Positions 45,391-55,141 are shown, numbered from the stretch's first letter. The stretch: 64,000 nt of DNA from Adonisia turfae CCMR0081 (GCF_011009555.1 NZ_QXHD01000004.1:2225923-2289922), one strand, 5' to 3'. Notes: generated from the sequence alone by a model not told the origin. Translations and numbers: made by a program.

Positions 45391-45496
45391 ATTTAGTGTT
45401 TTCTTCCGAAATCCCTTTCTAACGAGAAGGATTTAAGCCATTGTCTTCTACAAAGGCAATGGCTCAGTTTCATCAATAGCTCATTTTTTTGTGTAC

Positions 45497-45520
45497 AGAC
45501 GTTGCTTGCAACGTCTTTTT
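45497..45520 (+). terminator. Hairpin terminator or attenuator directly before yqeY
   Basis: AGACGTTG-CTTG-CAACGTCT followed by TTTTT is a good intrinsic terminator for the moeB transcript. It ends only four bases before the ATG of the yqeY-like gene, so it may also act as an attenuator in that gene's leader. Confidence 0.72.
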
Positions 45521-45524
45521 AATC

Positions 45525-45986
45525 ATGTCCCTTAAAGACCGCATCAGCGACGAAATTAAAGCTGCCATGAAAGCCCGCGATAAGATTCGCCTAGAAACCG
45601 TTCGTGGTATTAAGAAAGTCATTCTAGAAAAAGAAACAGAAGTACGTCCCAAGGGTCAGGATGCGCTGACTCCTGAACAAGAAATTGAAGTTGTCACTCA
45701 GCTAGCTAAACAGCGTAAGGACTCGATTGAACAATACAAGAGTGCAGGTCGCGACGACCTGGCTGAGAAAGAAGCTCAAGAACTAGCTATTTTGCAAGAG
45801 TACTTACCTGAGCAAATGTCTGATGATGAAATTGCAGCAGTTATCGATGAGCTGATTGCCAAAACTGGAGCTAGTGGTCCTCGCGATATGGGGAAAGTGA
45901 TGGGGCCTGCCATGAAAGAAATGAAAGGCAAGGCCGATGGTGCCAAAGTGCAGGCGTTAGTAAAAGCGAAGTTAGCGGGTAGTTAA
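45525..45986 (+). CDS. yqeY: GatB/YqeY domain protein
   Basis: The 153-residue protein (ATG 45525, MSLKDRISDEIKAAMKARDK) consists of the helical YqeY module related to the tRNA-binding tail of GatB amidotransferase subunits. Typical segments are RLETVRGIKKVILEKE, LAILQEYLPEQMSDDEI and MGKVMGPAMKEMKGKADG. A TTG 12 codons upstream is a less likely start. The role is thought to be linked to aminoacyl-tRNA, but remains unproven. No Shine-Dalgarno is visible; a terminator-like hairpin ends just before the start. Confidence 0.9.
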   Translation: MSLKDRISDEIKAAMKARDKIRLETVRGIKKVILEKETEVRPKGQDALTPEQEIEVVTQLAKQRKDSIEQYKSAGRDDLAEKEAQELAILQEYLPEQMSDDEIAAVIDELIAKTGASGPRDMGKVMGPAMKEMKGKADGAKVQALVKAKLAGS

Positions 45987-46010
45987 TTCAAGCTTTAAAG
46001 AAAGAGTGTA

Positions 46011-46048
46011 AAAAAAGAGCGTGCAACAATTGTTGCACGCTCTTTTTT
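46011..46048. terminator. Perfect palindromic bidirectional terminator
   Basis: Nineteen bases (A6-GAGCGTGCAACAA) are followed at once by their exact complement (TTGTTGCACGCTC-T6), giving a perfect 38-base palindrome with A- and T-runs on both flanks. It serves the convergent yqeY and desB genes. Confidence 0.92.
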
Positions 46049-46070
46049 AAAGTCTCACTGTAATCTCAGA

Positions 46071-47120
46071 CTATCGGCGAGGCTGATAGTATACTTTTTG
46101 ACCCTCGTTGGGCACAAAAATACACTCACGAGCAGAGCGCCAGAAGCTAGTCCAGATAGAGTCTTTACCTTCTCGGTAATAATCTCCTAAGATTGGCTTG
46201 ATTGCCTCAGTTGCATCTTTTAAGTGGTAGTGAGGCATATTCAAAAAGATATGATGAGCCACATGGGTGCCAATGTTATGGTGAATGTTGTTGATAAACC
46301 CATAATCGCGGTCAATGGTAGACAGTGCACCCTTGAGAAAGTACCAGCTATCATTGCGATACCAGGGGATATCAGGTTCTGTGTGGTGTAGAAATGTGAC
46401 CAAATCTAGCCACATCACGAAGACTAAATAGGGCATGACGTAGAACTTAAACAGAAAGACTAGGCCAAACTGTAAGCCAATCGCACCCAGGAAGCCGATA
46501 AACAGGGTCCATAGCGTTGTGCTTGTAATCACATCCCACTTTTCGGAGGGGCGAAATAGATCGCTGCCGGGCATAAAGTGAGATCCTTTACGACCAGGTG
46601 AACGCTTGAATAGATAAAAAGGATAGGCTAAAAGAAACAGATTGAAACGGATCGCTTTGCCAATCGCATCCATTTCGTTATATTCATCTTCAGAAACTGG
46701 ATACCAGCTTTCGTCTGTGTCGATGTTGCCAGTGTTGGCGTGGTGAGTACGGTGACTAATTCGCCAGCCATGGAATGGCACCAATATGGGGGTATGGCTA
46801 AGGTGACCAATGAGATTATTTAGCCACTTGTGCTTTGAAAAAGAGCCATGGCCACAATCATGACCCACAACAAACAAGGCCCAGAACATAGTGCCTTGCA
46901 TTAACCAAAAGAGAGGGAAAAACAACCAGGAGTTGAGGGCGTAAGCTATGCCATACAGGCCAGCAATAATACCAATATCTAGAAAAAAGTAAGCTAGGGA
47001 GCGACTAGTAGACGGTTCAAAACAGTAGTCCGGAATCGCATCCTTTAGATCTTTAAGGGTAAATGGAAGCTCGCTCGTAGATTGGGTTGAAGACCCAGTT
47101 GGGCGGGTAGTTAATTGCAC
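46071..47120 (-). CDS. desB: Omega-3 acyl-lipid desaturase (DesB type)
   Basis: DesB introduces the omega-3 (delta-15) double bond in membrane glycerolipids and usually responds to cold. The histidine boxes of the di-iron site are HDCGHG, HRTHH, HHTE and HVAHH, and the segments ISHRTHHANTGNIDTDESWYP, SHFMPGSDLFRP and ALSTIDRDYGFINNIHH are characteristic of DesB rather than DesA. Four membrane helices occur in two pairs. The frame begins with GTG 47120; no in-frame ATG precedes the first conserved segment. 349 residues is normal. Electrons would come from ferredoxin. Confidence 0.92.
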   Translation of the reverse strand: MQLTTRPTGSSTQSTSELPFTLKDLKDAIPDYCFEPSTSRSLAYFFLDIGIIAGLYGIAYALNSWLFFPLFWLMQGTMFWALFVVGHDCGHGSFSKHKWLNNLIGHLSHTPILVPFHGWRISHRTHHANTGNIDTDESWYPVSEDEYNEMDAIGKAIRFNLFLLAYPFYLFKRSPGRKGSHFMPGSDLFRPSEKWDVITSTTLWTLFIGFLGAIGLQFGLVFLFKFYVMPYLVFVMWLDLVTFLHHTEPDIPWYRNDSWYFLKGALSTIDRDYGFINNIHHNIGTHVAHHIFLNMPHYHLKDATEAIKPILGDYYREGKDSIWTSFWRSARECIFVPNEGQKVYYQPRR

Positions 47121-47368
47121 TTATTACCTACGTTTGACATCTAAAATCAAGCTTTGCAACCTGATATATTACGGACTGGAAAAGCACCCGCATCAAGCCT
47201 TAAAGCCGATTCACAAAGCTTTACAATACTATAGATTGAGTCACAGACGTGACGCTAGATAGTCAATTCGAGGAAATGTTCTGACAAAACACGTAGTCTT
47301 TACCGGTACTTAACAGAGACCGGCACGACAATTATCGGATGAAGTGCTGCACTTCAGGTAGTGATGCA

Positions 47369-47806
47369 TTACTTGTGATAGCTGCCGCCTTGCAGGATAG
47401 TCTTACCGCGATACAGCTGTTCTAACAACAATAATCTTGCGACTTCATGGGGGAATGTCATCGCCGATAAGCTCAGTACCTGATAAGCCTTGTGCTTGAG
47501 ATGGTAGCTAACTCCAGTAGGACCACCAATAAAGAATACCAATGCACCAGAAGCTTCTTGACCTAACCACTGGCTAAAGGCAACTGAATCGTAATGCTTT
47601 CCGTCCTCTGAGAGCACGATCAGTTTGTCATAGGTCTTCAGTACACCGAGTACCTTGGTTGCTTCAGTATCTGGGTCAGTATCTTTGATTTCCAGGAACT
47701 CAATTTCGGGTAGCCGCTGAATATATAGACCAATACCGTCTTTGAGCCAGCCCTTTTTAATTTTGCCGACCGCAATGATTTTTACCTTAGGAAAGCTTTG
47801 CCCCAT
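47369..47806 (-). CDS. rlmH: 23S rRNA (pseudouridine-1915-N3)-methyltransferase
   Basis: RlmH methylates pseudouridine 1915 of helix 69 in assembled ribosomes. This SPOUT-fold protein has the SAM knot segments ALVFFIGGPTGVSYHLK and LSLSAMTFPHEVARLLLLEQLYR and the diagnostic C-terminal RGKTILQGGSYHK. The N-terminal KVKIIAVGKIKKGWLKDGI is also typical. 145 residues is standard. It stands alone, upstream of desB on the same strand but over 240 bases away. Confidence 0.95.
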   Translation of the reverse strand: MGQSFPKVKIIAVGKIKKGWLKDGIGLYIQRLPEIEFLEIKDTDPDTEATKVLGVLKTYDKLIVLSEDGKHYDSVAFSQWLGQEASGALVFFIGGPTGVSYHLKHKAYQVLSLSAMTFPHEVARLLLLEQLYRGKTILQGGSYHK

Positions 47807-47905
47807 ATGTTGCCAGTTTTGAGTGTTAAGTGCTGAGTTTTGAGTTGGTTAACCGAGTGCCACTCCTCTCAGAGTAGCCTGGGAGCTAACTCAAAATTCA
47901 AAACT

Positions 47906-48122
47906 TTACTCTACCGGTGTGGAGGCAAACTCTGGTAACTTTTCAGCGTTGGCAGAGAAGGCTGCAAGCTTTGGGTAATTTGCGGGGTTGATTGACGTCA
48001 GCTATGTATAGCTGGGTAAACCACCAGGCCACAGCGACAGTAATATCCGACTGCGTGGGTAAATAGCAGGCTGGGGACATTGCCACCCGCCTGACATAGG
48101 GAGAATCAAGCATGCCCATCAG
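47906..48122 (-). pseudogene. Glutathione S-transferase remnant
   Basis: Read leftward, the N-terminal fragment MGMLDSPYVRRVAMSP matches the start of a thioredoxin-fold GST. It is joined directly to a C-terminal fragment, TQSDITVAVAWWFTQLYIAD, and after a frame change to AFSANAEKLPEFASTPVE and a stop at 47906. Most of the roughly 200-residue protein is deleted, and at least one frameshift separates the pieces. No active site is complete, so it is a clear relic. It lies between rlmH and an unrelated leftward gene. Confidence 0.78.
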
Positions 48123-48225
48123 CTGCGTAGGCGTACCAAGGGTAAGCGAACACTTCTGAACAAAAGGGAAGCTTGATGACTATACGTCACCCCTTAGATG
48201 TTTCTGTAGATCGTGCTAGGGTCAG

Positions 48226-48813
48226 TTATTTATTTTGTTCAGTAGTGACATAGTCAATGGCCCATCTAGCTGCTGCTAGGCTAATACGGGCTTGTTCCAT
48301 CGATGATAGGGATTCCCATTCGATGTCACGCACTGAGTTAATGGTGGCATCCAATATTTCCTCTTGACCACGCATGGCGTGAGCTAAAGGACGGGCCATA
48401 ACTTGCAGATCGGCATCATCCCATCCAGTGAGAGTGTCGCGAACACAGGTAATTAGCTGCTCTGCTAGAGGGCGACCGGTATTGACCACTTGAGTGGCTT
48501 TGGCCGTGATTTGATTAATCACGTCTTTAGATAGACGACTAGCAAAACGCTGGGCTAAAGCTGCTTGGATAGATGTTCCACCCCAAAATGCATCTAGTTG
48601 AGCTGAGAATGCTTGCCAACCAATCTTGGCTTCCTCATCTGACAGTGCTAGCTCATCACCAGCAGCAGTAGCCTCTGCAAAATAATTCGATGATTCTGCA
48701 GGGGTCCATGGATAAGGTTCTTGAAGTGCCAAAATTGACTGCAGCATTTCCTGCTGAGCTAGATTTTCTGCGGATAGATGTTGCTTCGAAGAAGAATTTT
48801 TGTGGTTGACCAT
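48226..48813 (-). CDS. Hypothetical helical protein
   Basis: From ATG 48813 (MVNHKNSSSKQ) the protein has 195 residues; a start nine codons further up is possible. It is soluble and helix-rich, with QAFSAQLDAFWGGTSIQAALAQRF, QVVNTGRPLAEQLITCVRDTL and SLSSMEQARISLAAARWAIDYV as typical stretches. No signal peptide, membrane helix or known domain is seen. It is leftward and monocistronic, downstream of the CHAT-FHA operon by about 190 bases, and might belong to that signalling neighbourhood. Confidence 0.65.
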   Translation of the reverse strand: MVNHKNSSSKQHLSAENLAQQEMLQSILALQEPYPWTPAESSNYFAEATAAGDELALSDEEAKIGWQAFSAQLDAFWGGTSIQAALAQRFASRLSKDVINQITAKATQVVNTGRPLAEQLITCVRDTLTGWDDADLQVMARPLAHAMRGQEEILDATINSVRDIEWESLSSMEQARISLAAARWAIDYVTTEQNK

Positions 48814-48998
48814 GGTAGTTTTACCCTCCCATAAGTTCATTGAGCTGTGACAGGAAGAGGATACAGGCTTGATTCCAAGTGTTCCGCATCTAATTATTGA
48901 ACTTACGGCAAACTTACGCTAAAAGACGTAAGTTCGTATACCCAAACATCGAAATTTTGTCTAAAAGCAGCTCTGAGATTGACCAAATTATGGGAGTT

Positions 48999-50645
48999 CT
49001 AGGTCTCTCCAGTGGGCTCGATTAAAAATTCTAGCAAACAGCCATCTGAGCTACCAAAACGCAATTGTGTGCCTGATGATAGGGGAATTTCTTGGCGATG
49101 GATTTGCTGCCATCCTTCATCACTGAGATAGTAGGTGCCATAACGTGAGAAGTCCCGCAAAAAGTAGGTGGGTTCTGAGGCTTCTTCCGCAGCAGTGGCA
49201 CGACGATAGAAAATTTCAGCGTGCTTGCTAGATACCCAGGGTTCTCCTATGACCAGATCATTGTCGGGCAGACGTCCCACGCGCATTAAACCTCGATAAA
49301 TTGGCCATACTTTGCCATCGCCACCAATTTCACGAATGCTGATGGTGTGGGCAGCAGCACGGCCACCAATGCCGGAATCGCCTGGGAGACGGGTAATGTC
49401 TGTGGGCATGGGGGTGAGTAGCTCCCCATCAAAGTCGGGGTGCATGTAGAGCACGGGCAAGGTCCATGCGGGTTGATTGAATTTGTAGAGTGTTAGCAAG
49501 TGCTGACGTGCGATCGCAACCGCTTCATCCACAGGTTTCCGCTCGGCTAATGCTTGGGCAAATTTCTGAATAAAGCTCAGAGCCTCCTCATCCGCAATGG
49601 AATCCCGCATCGCCAATACAGCGGGGACACCATGGTGCAACAAGACCTCTGCCAGGCTGCTGCGGGGAATGGCCTGCTGGCCGCTGCATTCGGGCTGGGC
49701 ACCCCAGCAGGTATTGAATACAGCTAGCTTCACACGACAGCGGGTGAGCACCTGGGCTAGCTCTGTACCGTTGAGGGTGGCATTGGGCTGGAGAAACAAG
49801 AGGCCACCATCGGGCGCAGGGATGCCATGGCCAGCGTAGAAAAAGACATTGTAACGATAGCGCTCTAAATGTTGTACAAGCTCTGCTGGCGAAGGCTGTA
49901 GCAGCACATCTACCTGACGCACCACCCGGCGACCGGGTCTGGAGTCGGCTCTGCTTTCCAGAATGTTTTTGAGCAGATCGGCTTCTTTCTCAAGACTCAG
50001 GGTGGCTGCAGCCCGATCGTCTGACGCCCCCCCATCGTCATGACCGACAACCAATAATATTTTCAGCCCATTGTCCAAGCCCCAATCAGCTAAGGGATCA
50101 ACGTCACTGGTGGTGCGACTAAACAAGATCTGCTGGTTAAGCGCCACTGCCGGACGTCCGGGTTGGGACTGCATAATTTCCCAGGGCACGCTGATCAGTT
50201 CTGGATCTCGTATTTCTAACCGCAAGCGCATGACCGTGCTCTGACCTTGAGCAATACCGCAGCTGTGGTCCAGGCTACTTTGGACGGGGCCATCAAACAG
50301 CCACTGCCAAAGATTAAGCCCCAGGTGCTGCATTAACCGACTGCTGTAGCTATTGGTCTGACTAGACTTGGACAAATCATTGTTCTCGTCTAGCAATAAT
50401 TGGGGTACATAGGCGGAGGGTATGTGGGGAACCTGGGGCAAACCGCGTAACGAAAACATTGACTGCCAGGTTTGCCAGGCTTGGGATAAGGTATGGTTCC
50501 AAATCCGGTCATGATGCACATGGCCACTGGGAAATGGAGACTTGAGCACCCAAATAGCGTAATGTTCTGGATCAGCTGCCGTGAGCCGATCCAATGCAAG
50601 CCATAGACAAAGTGACTCTGAAGAAGATGACATAGAAGCGGTCAT
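48999..50645 (-). CDS. CHAT (caspase-like) protein with C-terminal FHA domain
   Basis: From ATG 50645 (MTASMSSSS) the protein has 548 residues. A CHAT domain spans about 140-420, with the catalytic dyad His273 (FFYAGHGIPAPDGG) and Cys313 (AVFNTCWGAQPECSG). A C-terminal FHA domain spans about 440-540 (MRVGRLPDNDLVIGEPWVSSKHAEIFY) and would bind phosphothreonine. A protease that docks on phosphorylated targets is the obvious reading. It starts 35 bases after the stop of a PP2C phosphatase gene, which would counter such phosphorylation. The target is unknown. A start at 50720 would overlap the phosphatase gene and is less likely. Confidence 0.88.
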   Translation of the reverse strand: MTASMSSSSESLCLWLALDRLTAADPEHYAIWVLKSPFPSGHVHHDRIWNHTLSQAWQTWQSMFSLRGLPQVPHIPSAYVPQLLLDENNDLSKSSQTNSYSSRLMQHLGLNLWQWLFDGPVQSSLDHSCGIAQGQSTVMRLRLEIRDPELISVPWEIMQSQPGRPAVALNQQILFSRTTSDVDPLADWGLDNGLKILLVVGHDDGGASDDRAAATLSLEKEADLLKNILESRADSRPGRRVVRQVDVLLQPSPAELVQHLERYRYNVFFYAGHGIPAPDGGLLFLQPNATLNGTELAQVLTRCRVKLAVFNTCWGAQPECSGQQAIPRSSLAEVLLHHGVPAVLAMRDSIADEEALSFIQKFAQALAERKPVDEAVAIARQHLLTLYKFNQPAWTLPVLYMHPDFDGELLTPMPTDITRLPGDSGIGGRAAAHTISIREIGGDGKVWPIYRGLMRVGRLPDNDLVIGEPWVSSKHAEIFYRRATAAEEASEPTYFLRDFSRYGTYYLSDEGWQQIHRQEIPLSSGTQLRFGSSDGCLLEFLIEPTGET

Positions 50646-50679
50646 AAACGTCCTGCCACAGTAAAAATACAATACACAC

Positions 50680-52971
50680 CTATTCGGGAGGGCAGTTGAG
50701 TACCTCAGCAGTGCGAGCAATTTGCGCCAACTCTGCTTCTAGCACCCAGCCTTCTTCTCCGGAAGTTAGTGGAATGGTTCCAGGGGTTGTGACAACTGAA
50801 TTGGAATTAGCTGGATCTAATTCACTGGTACGTGGTCCAGTTTCTTCGGTGCTGGTTGGCGGTTGGTCAGTAGACTGACCAACCGCAGGAACAGCACAAA
50901 CTTTTAGCTTGACCCAGCGGGATTGATCAGCCGCTGGCTCCTGTCGGGTTAAAACTTGGACAATGGCACCATCCGTCAGTTGTCCCAGTTGATCACTATT
51001 ATCGTCCTCGGGGGTTTGGGGAGTCGCCACCAGCTCAACGGGTTGACTTAATTGTAAATAGCTTCCTGGGGTTAAAAGTGGATTGGTCAGCTCATCGTCA
51101 GAAATACCTACCGTCTGTGTTTCTTGACCAGTTTCCTCCTGAATAGTTTCGGGAACTCCAGTTTCTGAGCTAATGGAAAGCTCCCTAAAAAACACCATGG
51201 TCAACGTGGTTGCTGTACCAAGAATGGCCACTAGTCCGATTAAAACTGGCCATAGGCTCGACTTTTTCTTGATGGGTTGGACCGCAGGGGGGGCCTCTCT
51301 AGCAATTACCGTTGCCTGGGAGGAGGCTACCGTTCGTTGAGACTGGGTTGGGACAGAAAAGGCTAGTTGATTGGGGGACGGTATCGGTACCCTAGGCGGT
51401 TTTAAGGCTTGGGCGCGACCTGCAACTACCCCAACGGTGACGTTGTCATGACCGTTATAGGAATTGGCAAGCTTGACCAGATTAGTAGCGGCTGTGGCAG
51501 GCTTTGATTGGCCTGTTAGTACTGGTAATAGATGGGTTTGCCAAGATTGTTCAACCCGATCATAGTCACTTAATCCATCGGAGCACAGGAGCAAAACGAT
51601 GTCATCGTCAAGGATTAAGCGCTTTATGGCTACATGGAGTGCAGTGGAATGTCCCATGCCTAAAGCCTGAATCAATGCTCCTGTGGCTGGGCGATTCACC
51701 ACATCGGCATAGAATCCATATCCCAGGCGGACTTCGCGAGCTGCTACATCATCATCAAAGGTAATCTGGCGGCAGTTGTTAGCACTGATGCGGTAGGCGC
51801 GGCTATCGCCCACATGGGCAATGTAAATTTGGGCACCAACAATCAGCGCCATGACCAAGGTGGTGCCCATGCGATCGCGAGCCTGACGTTGCCCCCGGTC
51901 ATTATGCTCAGAGATATTGTCATTAGCGACACCAATGGCTTGTTCAATGGCCAGGTTGACTGCGATGGGGTCATGCTGGGGTTGATGGGCCAGTTCATCT
52001 AACAGCGGGGCCAGTTGTTGTTGAATCGTTGCGATCGCAAGCTGGCTGGCCACATCTCCACCTTCGTGCCCACCAATTCCGTCACAGACCAGTAGCAACA
52101 GGGGTTGCTGACTGCGGCGCTTACTATTAGGTCCAGCAGCATGGGTTTGGTTCGTCCCACTGGCTGGATAGCAAGCATCTTCATTACGCTTGCGACTAGG
52201 CCCTTGATCGGTCAGTACTGACAGACTATAGTCCGCCTGATAGCCTTTAGTTGTCACCGCAATTGCCTGGTCCAGACAAGCTCCCAAGACCTCTGGTGTC
52301 TTAATCTTGCCAGTCGTAAGTTGGTCACACAGACTTTCGAAAAACTCTCGAATCGAGGGTTGCGCCTCAGGGACCAGTGATTGCCAAAATTTTCCTAAAT
52401 CACTAAGTGTGACCGCCTGCAAATCATTGGTCAGCTCCAGCAGCCGCACCAACGAACCATGAACCCGTAAAAGCGTCTTAGATAGCAGACTGCTAGCGAC
52501 TTGTTGCTCGGTAAAGTCTGACCATAAACCTGCTATTTGCCACAGCCAGTTCAGCTGCCTCAGGGGTGAAGCCATCGGCCATTCCTCCATGAGGGTAGGC
52601 AGCAGTTTAGGCTGGTTATCACCCGGTTCAGCAGCAATGGCGGCTGCATCTAAAAGCAACATCTCACGCCCTGTGCCTTTGTTGAGCAGGGCATAGGGTT
52701 GGGGCACATGTAGTCCGTGGGAGGCCAGTATCAAATATGGCCAAATATGAGCTGGAACAGGTTCCGGTGATACCGGAGGAATTCCAGGCTCAGTATCTAG
52801 CACAATCTGCTGATGCTGCCAGGCATAGCGTTTATCCAGATGGTCAAGAGCCAACTTCCCCTGTCCCACGGCCCATAGGTAACGGTGGGGCAAAAAAGTT
52901 TGACAGGAGGTGCAATGCTCGTTGCCCTCTGGATTAATGACCTGACATTCAGGGTTTGGACACTTAATCAC
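50680..52971 (-). CDS. PP2C-type Ser/Thr phosphatase with zinc ribbon and C-terminal membrane/SH3-like region
   Basis: The 763 residues begin with a zinc ribbon (Cys4, Cys9, Cys20, Cys23) like those at the front of cyanobacterial Ser/Thr kinases. A helical segment precedes a PP2C domain (about 250-500) with its metal and signature motifs [55 protein letters not shown] and [11 protein letters not shown] membrane helix lies near 575-597, followed by an SH3-like extracytoplasmic domain (about 620-760). It overlaps the upstream small gene by eight bases. It is expected to dephosphorylate Ser/Thr marks read by the FHA partner downstream. Confidence 0.92.
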   Translation of the reverse strand: MIKCPNPECQVINPEGNEHCTSCQTFLPHRYLWAVGQGKLALDHLDKRYAWQHQQIVLDTEPGIPPVSPEPVPAHIWPYLILASHGLHVPQPYALLNKGTGREMLLLDAAAIAAEPGDNQPKLLPTLMEEWPMASPLRQLNWLWQIAGLWSDFTEQQVASSLLSKTLLRVHGSLVRLLELTNDLQAVTLSDLGKFWQSLVPEAQPSIREFFESLCDQLTTGKIKTPEVLGACLDQAIAVTTKGYQADYSLSVLTDQGPSRKRNEDACYPASGTNQTHAAGPNSKRRSQQPLLLLVCDGIGGHEGGDVASQLAIATIQQQLAPLLDELAHQPQHDPIAVNLAIEQAIGVANDNISEHNDRGQRQARDRMGTTLVMALIVGAQIYIAHVGDSRAYRISANNCRQITFDDDVAAREVRLGYGFYADVVNRPATGALIQALGMGHSTALHVAIKRLILDDDIVLLLCSDGLSDYDRVEQSWQTHLLPVLTGQSKPATAATNLVKLANSYNGHDNVTVGVVAGRAQALKPPRVPIPSPNQLAFSVPTQSQRTVASSQATVIAREAPPAVQPIKKKSSLWPVLIGLVAILGTATTLTMVFFRELSISSETGVPETIQEETGQETQTVGISDDELTNPLLTPGSYLQLSQPVELVATPQTPEDDNSDQLGQLTDGAIVQVLTRQEPAADQSRWVKLKVCAVPAVGQSTDQPPTSTEETGPRTSELDPANSNSVVTTPGTIPLTSGEEGWVLEAELAQIARTAEVLNCPPE

Positions 52972-53305
52972 TCTCAGATACCACGCGGGGTAAGCCCATA
53001 CTATAGTTGAGTACCCGACTTCTCAGGTTGTAGCTAATTTGACCTGATTGCAGCAACGTTCTCACAAAATGCTCAAGATCAGAGCCGATGCGACGTAAGT
53101 TGTAATCGGTAAGTGCTTCCCCGGTGGCGGCTTCAACTAATCGATCAAATTCTTTATAAATCTGCTGCAGAGCCTCATCAGGCCAATTAAACTCGTTGTC
53201 GGGATCAACGTCTAACGTCAGTTGATTCTCACTCGGTACAAGCTCATTGTTCTCAATGTCTGCCGCAAAGATATGGATATGACGTGTGGTGGACTTGAGC
53301 AGCAT
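52964..53305 (-). CDS. Conserved small protein, first gene of the PP2C-CHAT operon
   Basis: From ATG 53305 ([23 protein letters not shown]) it has 113 residues; a TTG 17 codons upstream gives a weaker start. It is soluble, acidic, and ends in a distinctive stretch, [22 protein letters not shown]. The core [18 protein letters not shown] looks helical. No domain is assigned. Its stop lies inside the start of the phosphatase gene (eight-base overlap), so the two are translated together, and a regulatory role for the phosphatase is plausible. Confidence 0.72.
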   Translation of the reverse strand: MLLKSTTRHIHIFAADIENNELVPSENQLTLDVDPDNEFNWPDEALQQIYKEFDRLVEAATGEALTDYNLRRIGSDLEHFVRTLLQSGQISYNLRSRVLNYSMGLPRVVSESD

Positions 53306-53444
53306 GGATTTAGTTGCATGGTTGAAGACGCCTATATTGTAAACGTTTCCTCGCAACCGCTTTATGGGCGATTTTTTAGCTTTGTTGGTAATTCATATAT
53401 CCCTATACTTCACGAGTATTGAGTCAAGCGCTGCAAGATAAGGG

Positions 53445-54104
53445 ATGGCTGAGTATCTGAAGTTACTGCTGGTTCGGCACGGTGAATCACTTGGGAATCT
53501 AGAGGGCCGTTTAGAAGGGCAAATGTCTACGGCTCTATCTGCTACGGGTCAATGGCAGGCTCGCCAGTTGGCAGCGTATTTACAGGAATATCAACCTGAC
53601 CCTGTCTGCATTTACAGCAGTCCGTTACAGCGGGCGGTTGAGACGGCGGTTTATTTAGACGCATTAATTGAACGCCCTATCCAATATGAAGTGGCCCTAC
53701 AAGAGCTACACCAGGGAATTTTTCAAGGGTTAACTTGGGCTGAGGCGAGTAACCGTTATCCTCAGATCTGTGAGGCGTTAACAAAAACGTTAGATTATCA
53801 GCCCGTACCTGAAGCCGAAACGTTAGTGGCAGCTTATCAACGGGCGGCAAGCTGGTATCAAACCCTGTGGCAGCGCCATCAACCAGGTGATTGGGTTTGG
53901 ATGGTGACCCATGGGGGCTTTATGCAGCAGCTGATCAGGGTGATTTTAGGGTGCGATCGCACCTGGCAAATTCCCATTCGCCACACCGCCCTATTTGAGT
54001 TCTGGCTACTTAATCCGGATCTGACTAAAGACCGTCAGCATAACTCAGAGTGCTGGAAAATTTTTAAGTTTAATGAAACTCCCCATCTAGGGCAGAATAC
54101 TTGA
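53445..54104 (+). CDS. Histidine phosphatase family protein (phosphoglycerate mutase-like)
   Basis: The 219-residue protein carries the catalytic phosphohistidine motif LLLVRHGESLGNLEGRLEGQ, the PVCIYSSPLQRAVETA segment with the conserved Arg, and a C-terminal VTHGGFMQQLI containing the second active-site His. Substrates in this branch range from sugar phosphates to phosphorylated proteins, and none is indicated here. It is divergent from the PP2C operon, with 139 bases between starts. No signal peptide. Confidence 0.9.
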   Translation: MAEYLKLLLVRHGESLGNLEGRLEGQMSTALSATGQWQARQLAAYLQEYQPDPVCIYSSPLQRAVETAVYLDALIERPIQYEVALQELHQGIFQGLTWAEASNRYPQICEALTKTLDYQPVPEAETLVAAYQRAASWYQTLWQRHQPGDWVWMVTHGGFMQQLIRVILGCDRTWQIPIRHTALFEFWLLNPDLTKDRQHNSECWKIFKFNETPHLGQNT

Positions 54105-54301
54105 ACCATCAAGGCACTCAATTTTTTGCAGGCTATCCATATATATACGGAAATTCCGGAGCAAATTGGATAGCTATGACATTTTTGAGGTAACCTTAAT
54201 GCCCAGCACCTGGAACATCTTGTGCAACTAGATGTCAGCTGTAACCAGGTGTTCTACCACTCTGGGATGATTGTAGTGATGGTCTCTTGGAGACTATTTG
54301 C

Positions 54302-55141
54302 ATGTATACTACTACACTTACTGATATCAATGATGTCTTTGGGCAAGCCCAAGACGGCAGCGTAGCGGCCATTATTCAAATTCTTAACGATCGGTTAGCA
54401 AACAACGGCATCCGTACTCGTGCTGTCTTTGTCGATAATGTGCTTCAACTTTTGTGTGAAGCTCCCACCAATGAGCAGCTTGAGAAATCGGTGGTCGTTG
54501 AAAATATTCGAAATATTCTAGAAAATATTGCCCCTCGCCGAATTCGGCGAGTCAAAATTAATAGTCGCCTTGTCCAAGAACAGCAGCTACTCTGGCTTGA
54601 AGAAATTAGCCGCGACCCTGATAATCATCTGCTTTGGGCAGAAACGATTATCCTCAAGCAACCCCATTGGTTTAAGCGCACCCTGCGTGATCTAAGGCGT
54701 CCTAAATTACGAACGGACATGCCAGAGGGAGCTTCTAAGTCTGATCTGCGGCAGCGTAAGTCGTTTCTTGGCAACATTATTGGCGGTCTATCCGTTGCTC
54801 TCTTACTAATTGGTATCACTGCTTGGGCTTATAAACGGTTGGCAACGGCTCCTTCAGTTGCTGACTCTTCAGAGCAAACAGCCTCGGCTCATCTGCCTCT
54901 ACCTGAATCCTATGATTCGTTTGCCCGAGCCGTTCGCATTGCTGAGCAAGCTGCTAAGGATGGTTCAACGGCAGAGACGTCATCTGATTGGCTAGCATTA
55001 GCCGCCCGCTGGCAGCAAGCCTCTGATCTAATGGCGGAAGTGCCAGTGGCTGATGAGCGCTATCAAATTGCTCAGGATAGGGTGAGTGCTTATCGCTCAA
55101 ATAGCGAGAGTCTACTGCAAAAAGCCAGACAGGTAGATTAG
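54302..55141 (+). CDS. Membrane protein of unknown function, conserved in cyanobacteria
   Basis: The start is ATG 54302 (MYTTTLTDINDVFGQAQDGS), giving 279 residues. A cytoplasmic N-terminal alpha/beta domain (about 1-115; GSVAAIIQILNDRLANNGI, NVLQLLCEAPTNEQLEKSV, RRVKINSRLVQEQQ) is followed by a basic region and a membrane helix near 165-185 (GGLSVALLLIGITAWAY). The extracytoplasmic tail is helical (SDWLALAARWQQASDLMA). I cannot name the family. A terminator-like hairpin follows at 55235. Confidence 0.68.
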   Translation: MYTTTLTDINDVFGQAQDGSVAAIIQILNDRLANNGIRTRAVFVDNVLQLLCEAPTNEQLEKSVVVENIRNILENIAPRRIRRVKINSRLVQEQQLLWLEEISRDPDNHLLWAETIILKQPHWFKRTLRDLRRPKLRTDMPEGASKSDLRQRKSFLGNIIGGLSVALLLIGITAWAYKRLATAPSVADSSEQTASAHLPLPESYDSFARAVRIAEQAAKDGSTAETSSDWLALAARWQQASDLMAEVPVADERYQIAQDRVSAYRSNSESLLQKARQVD

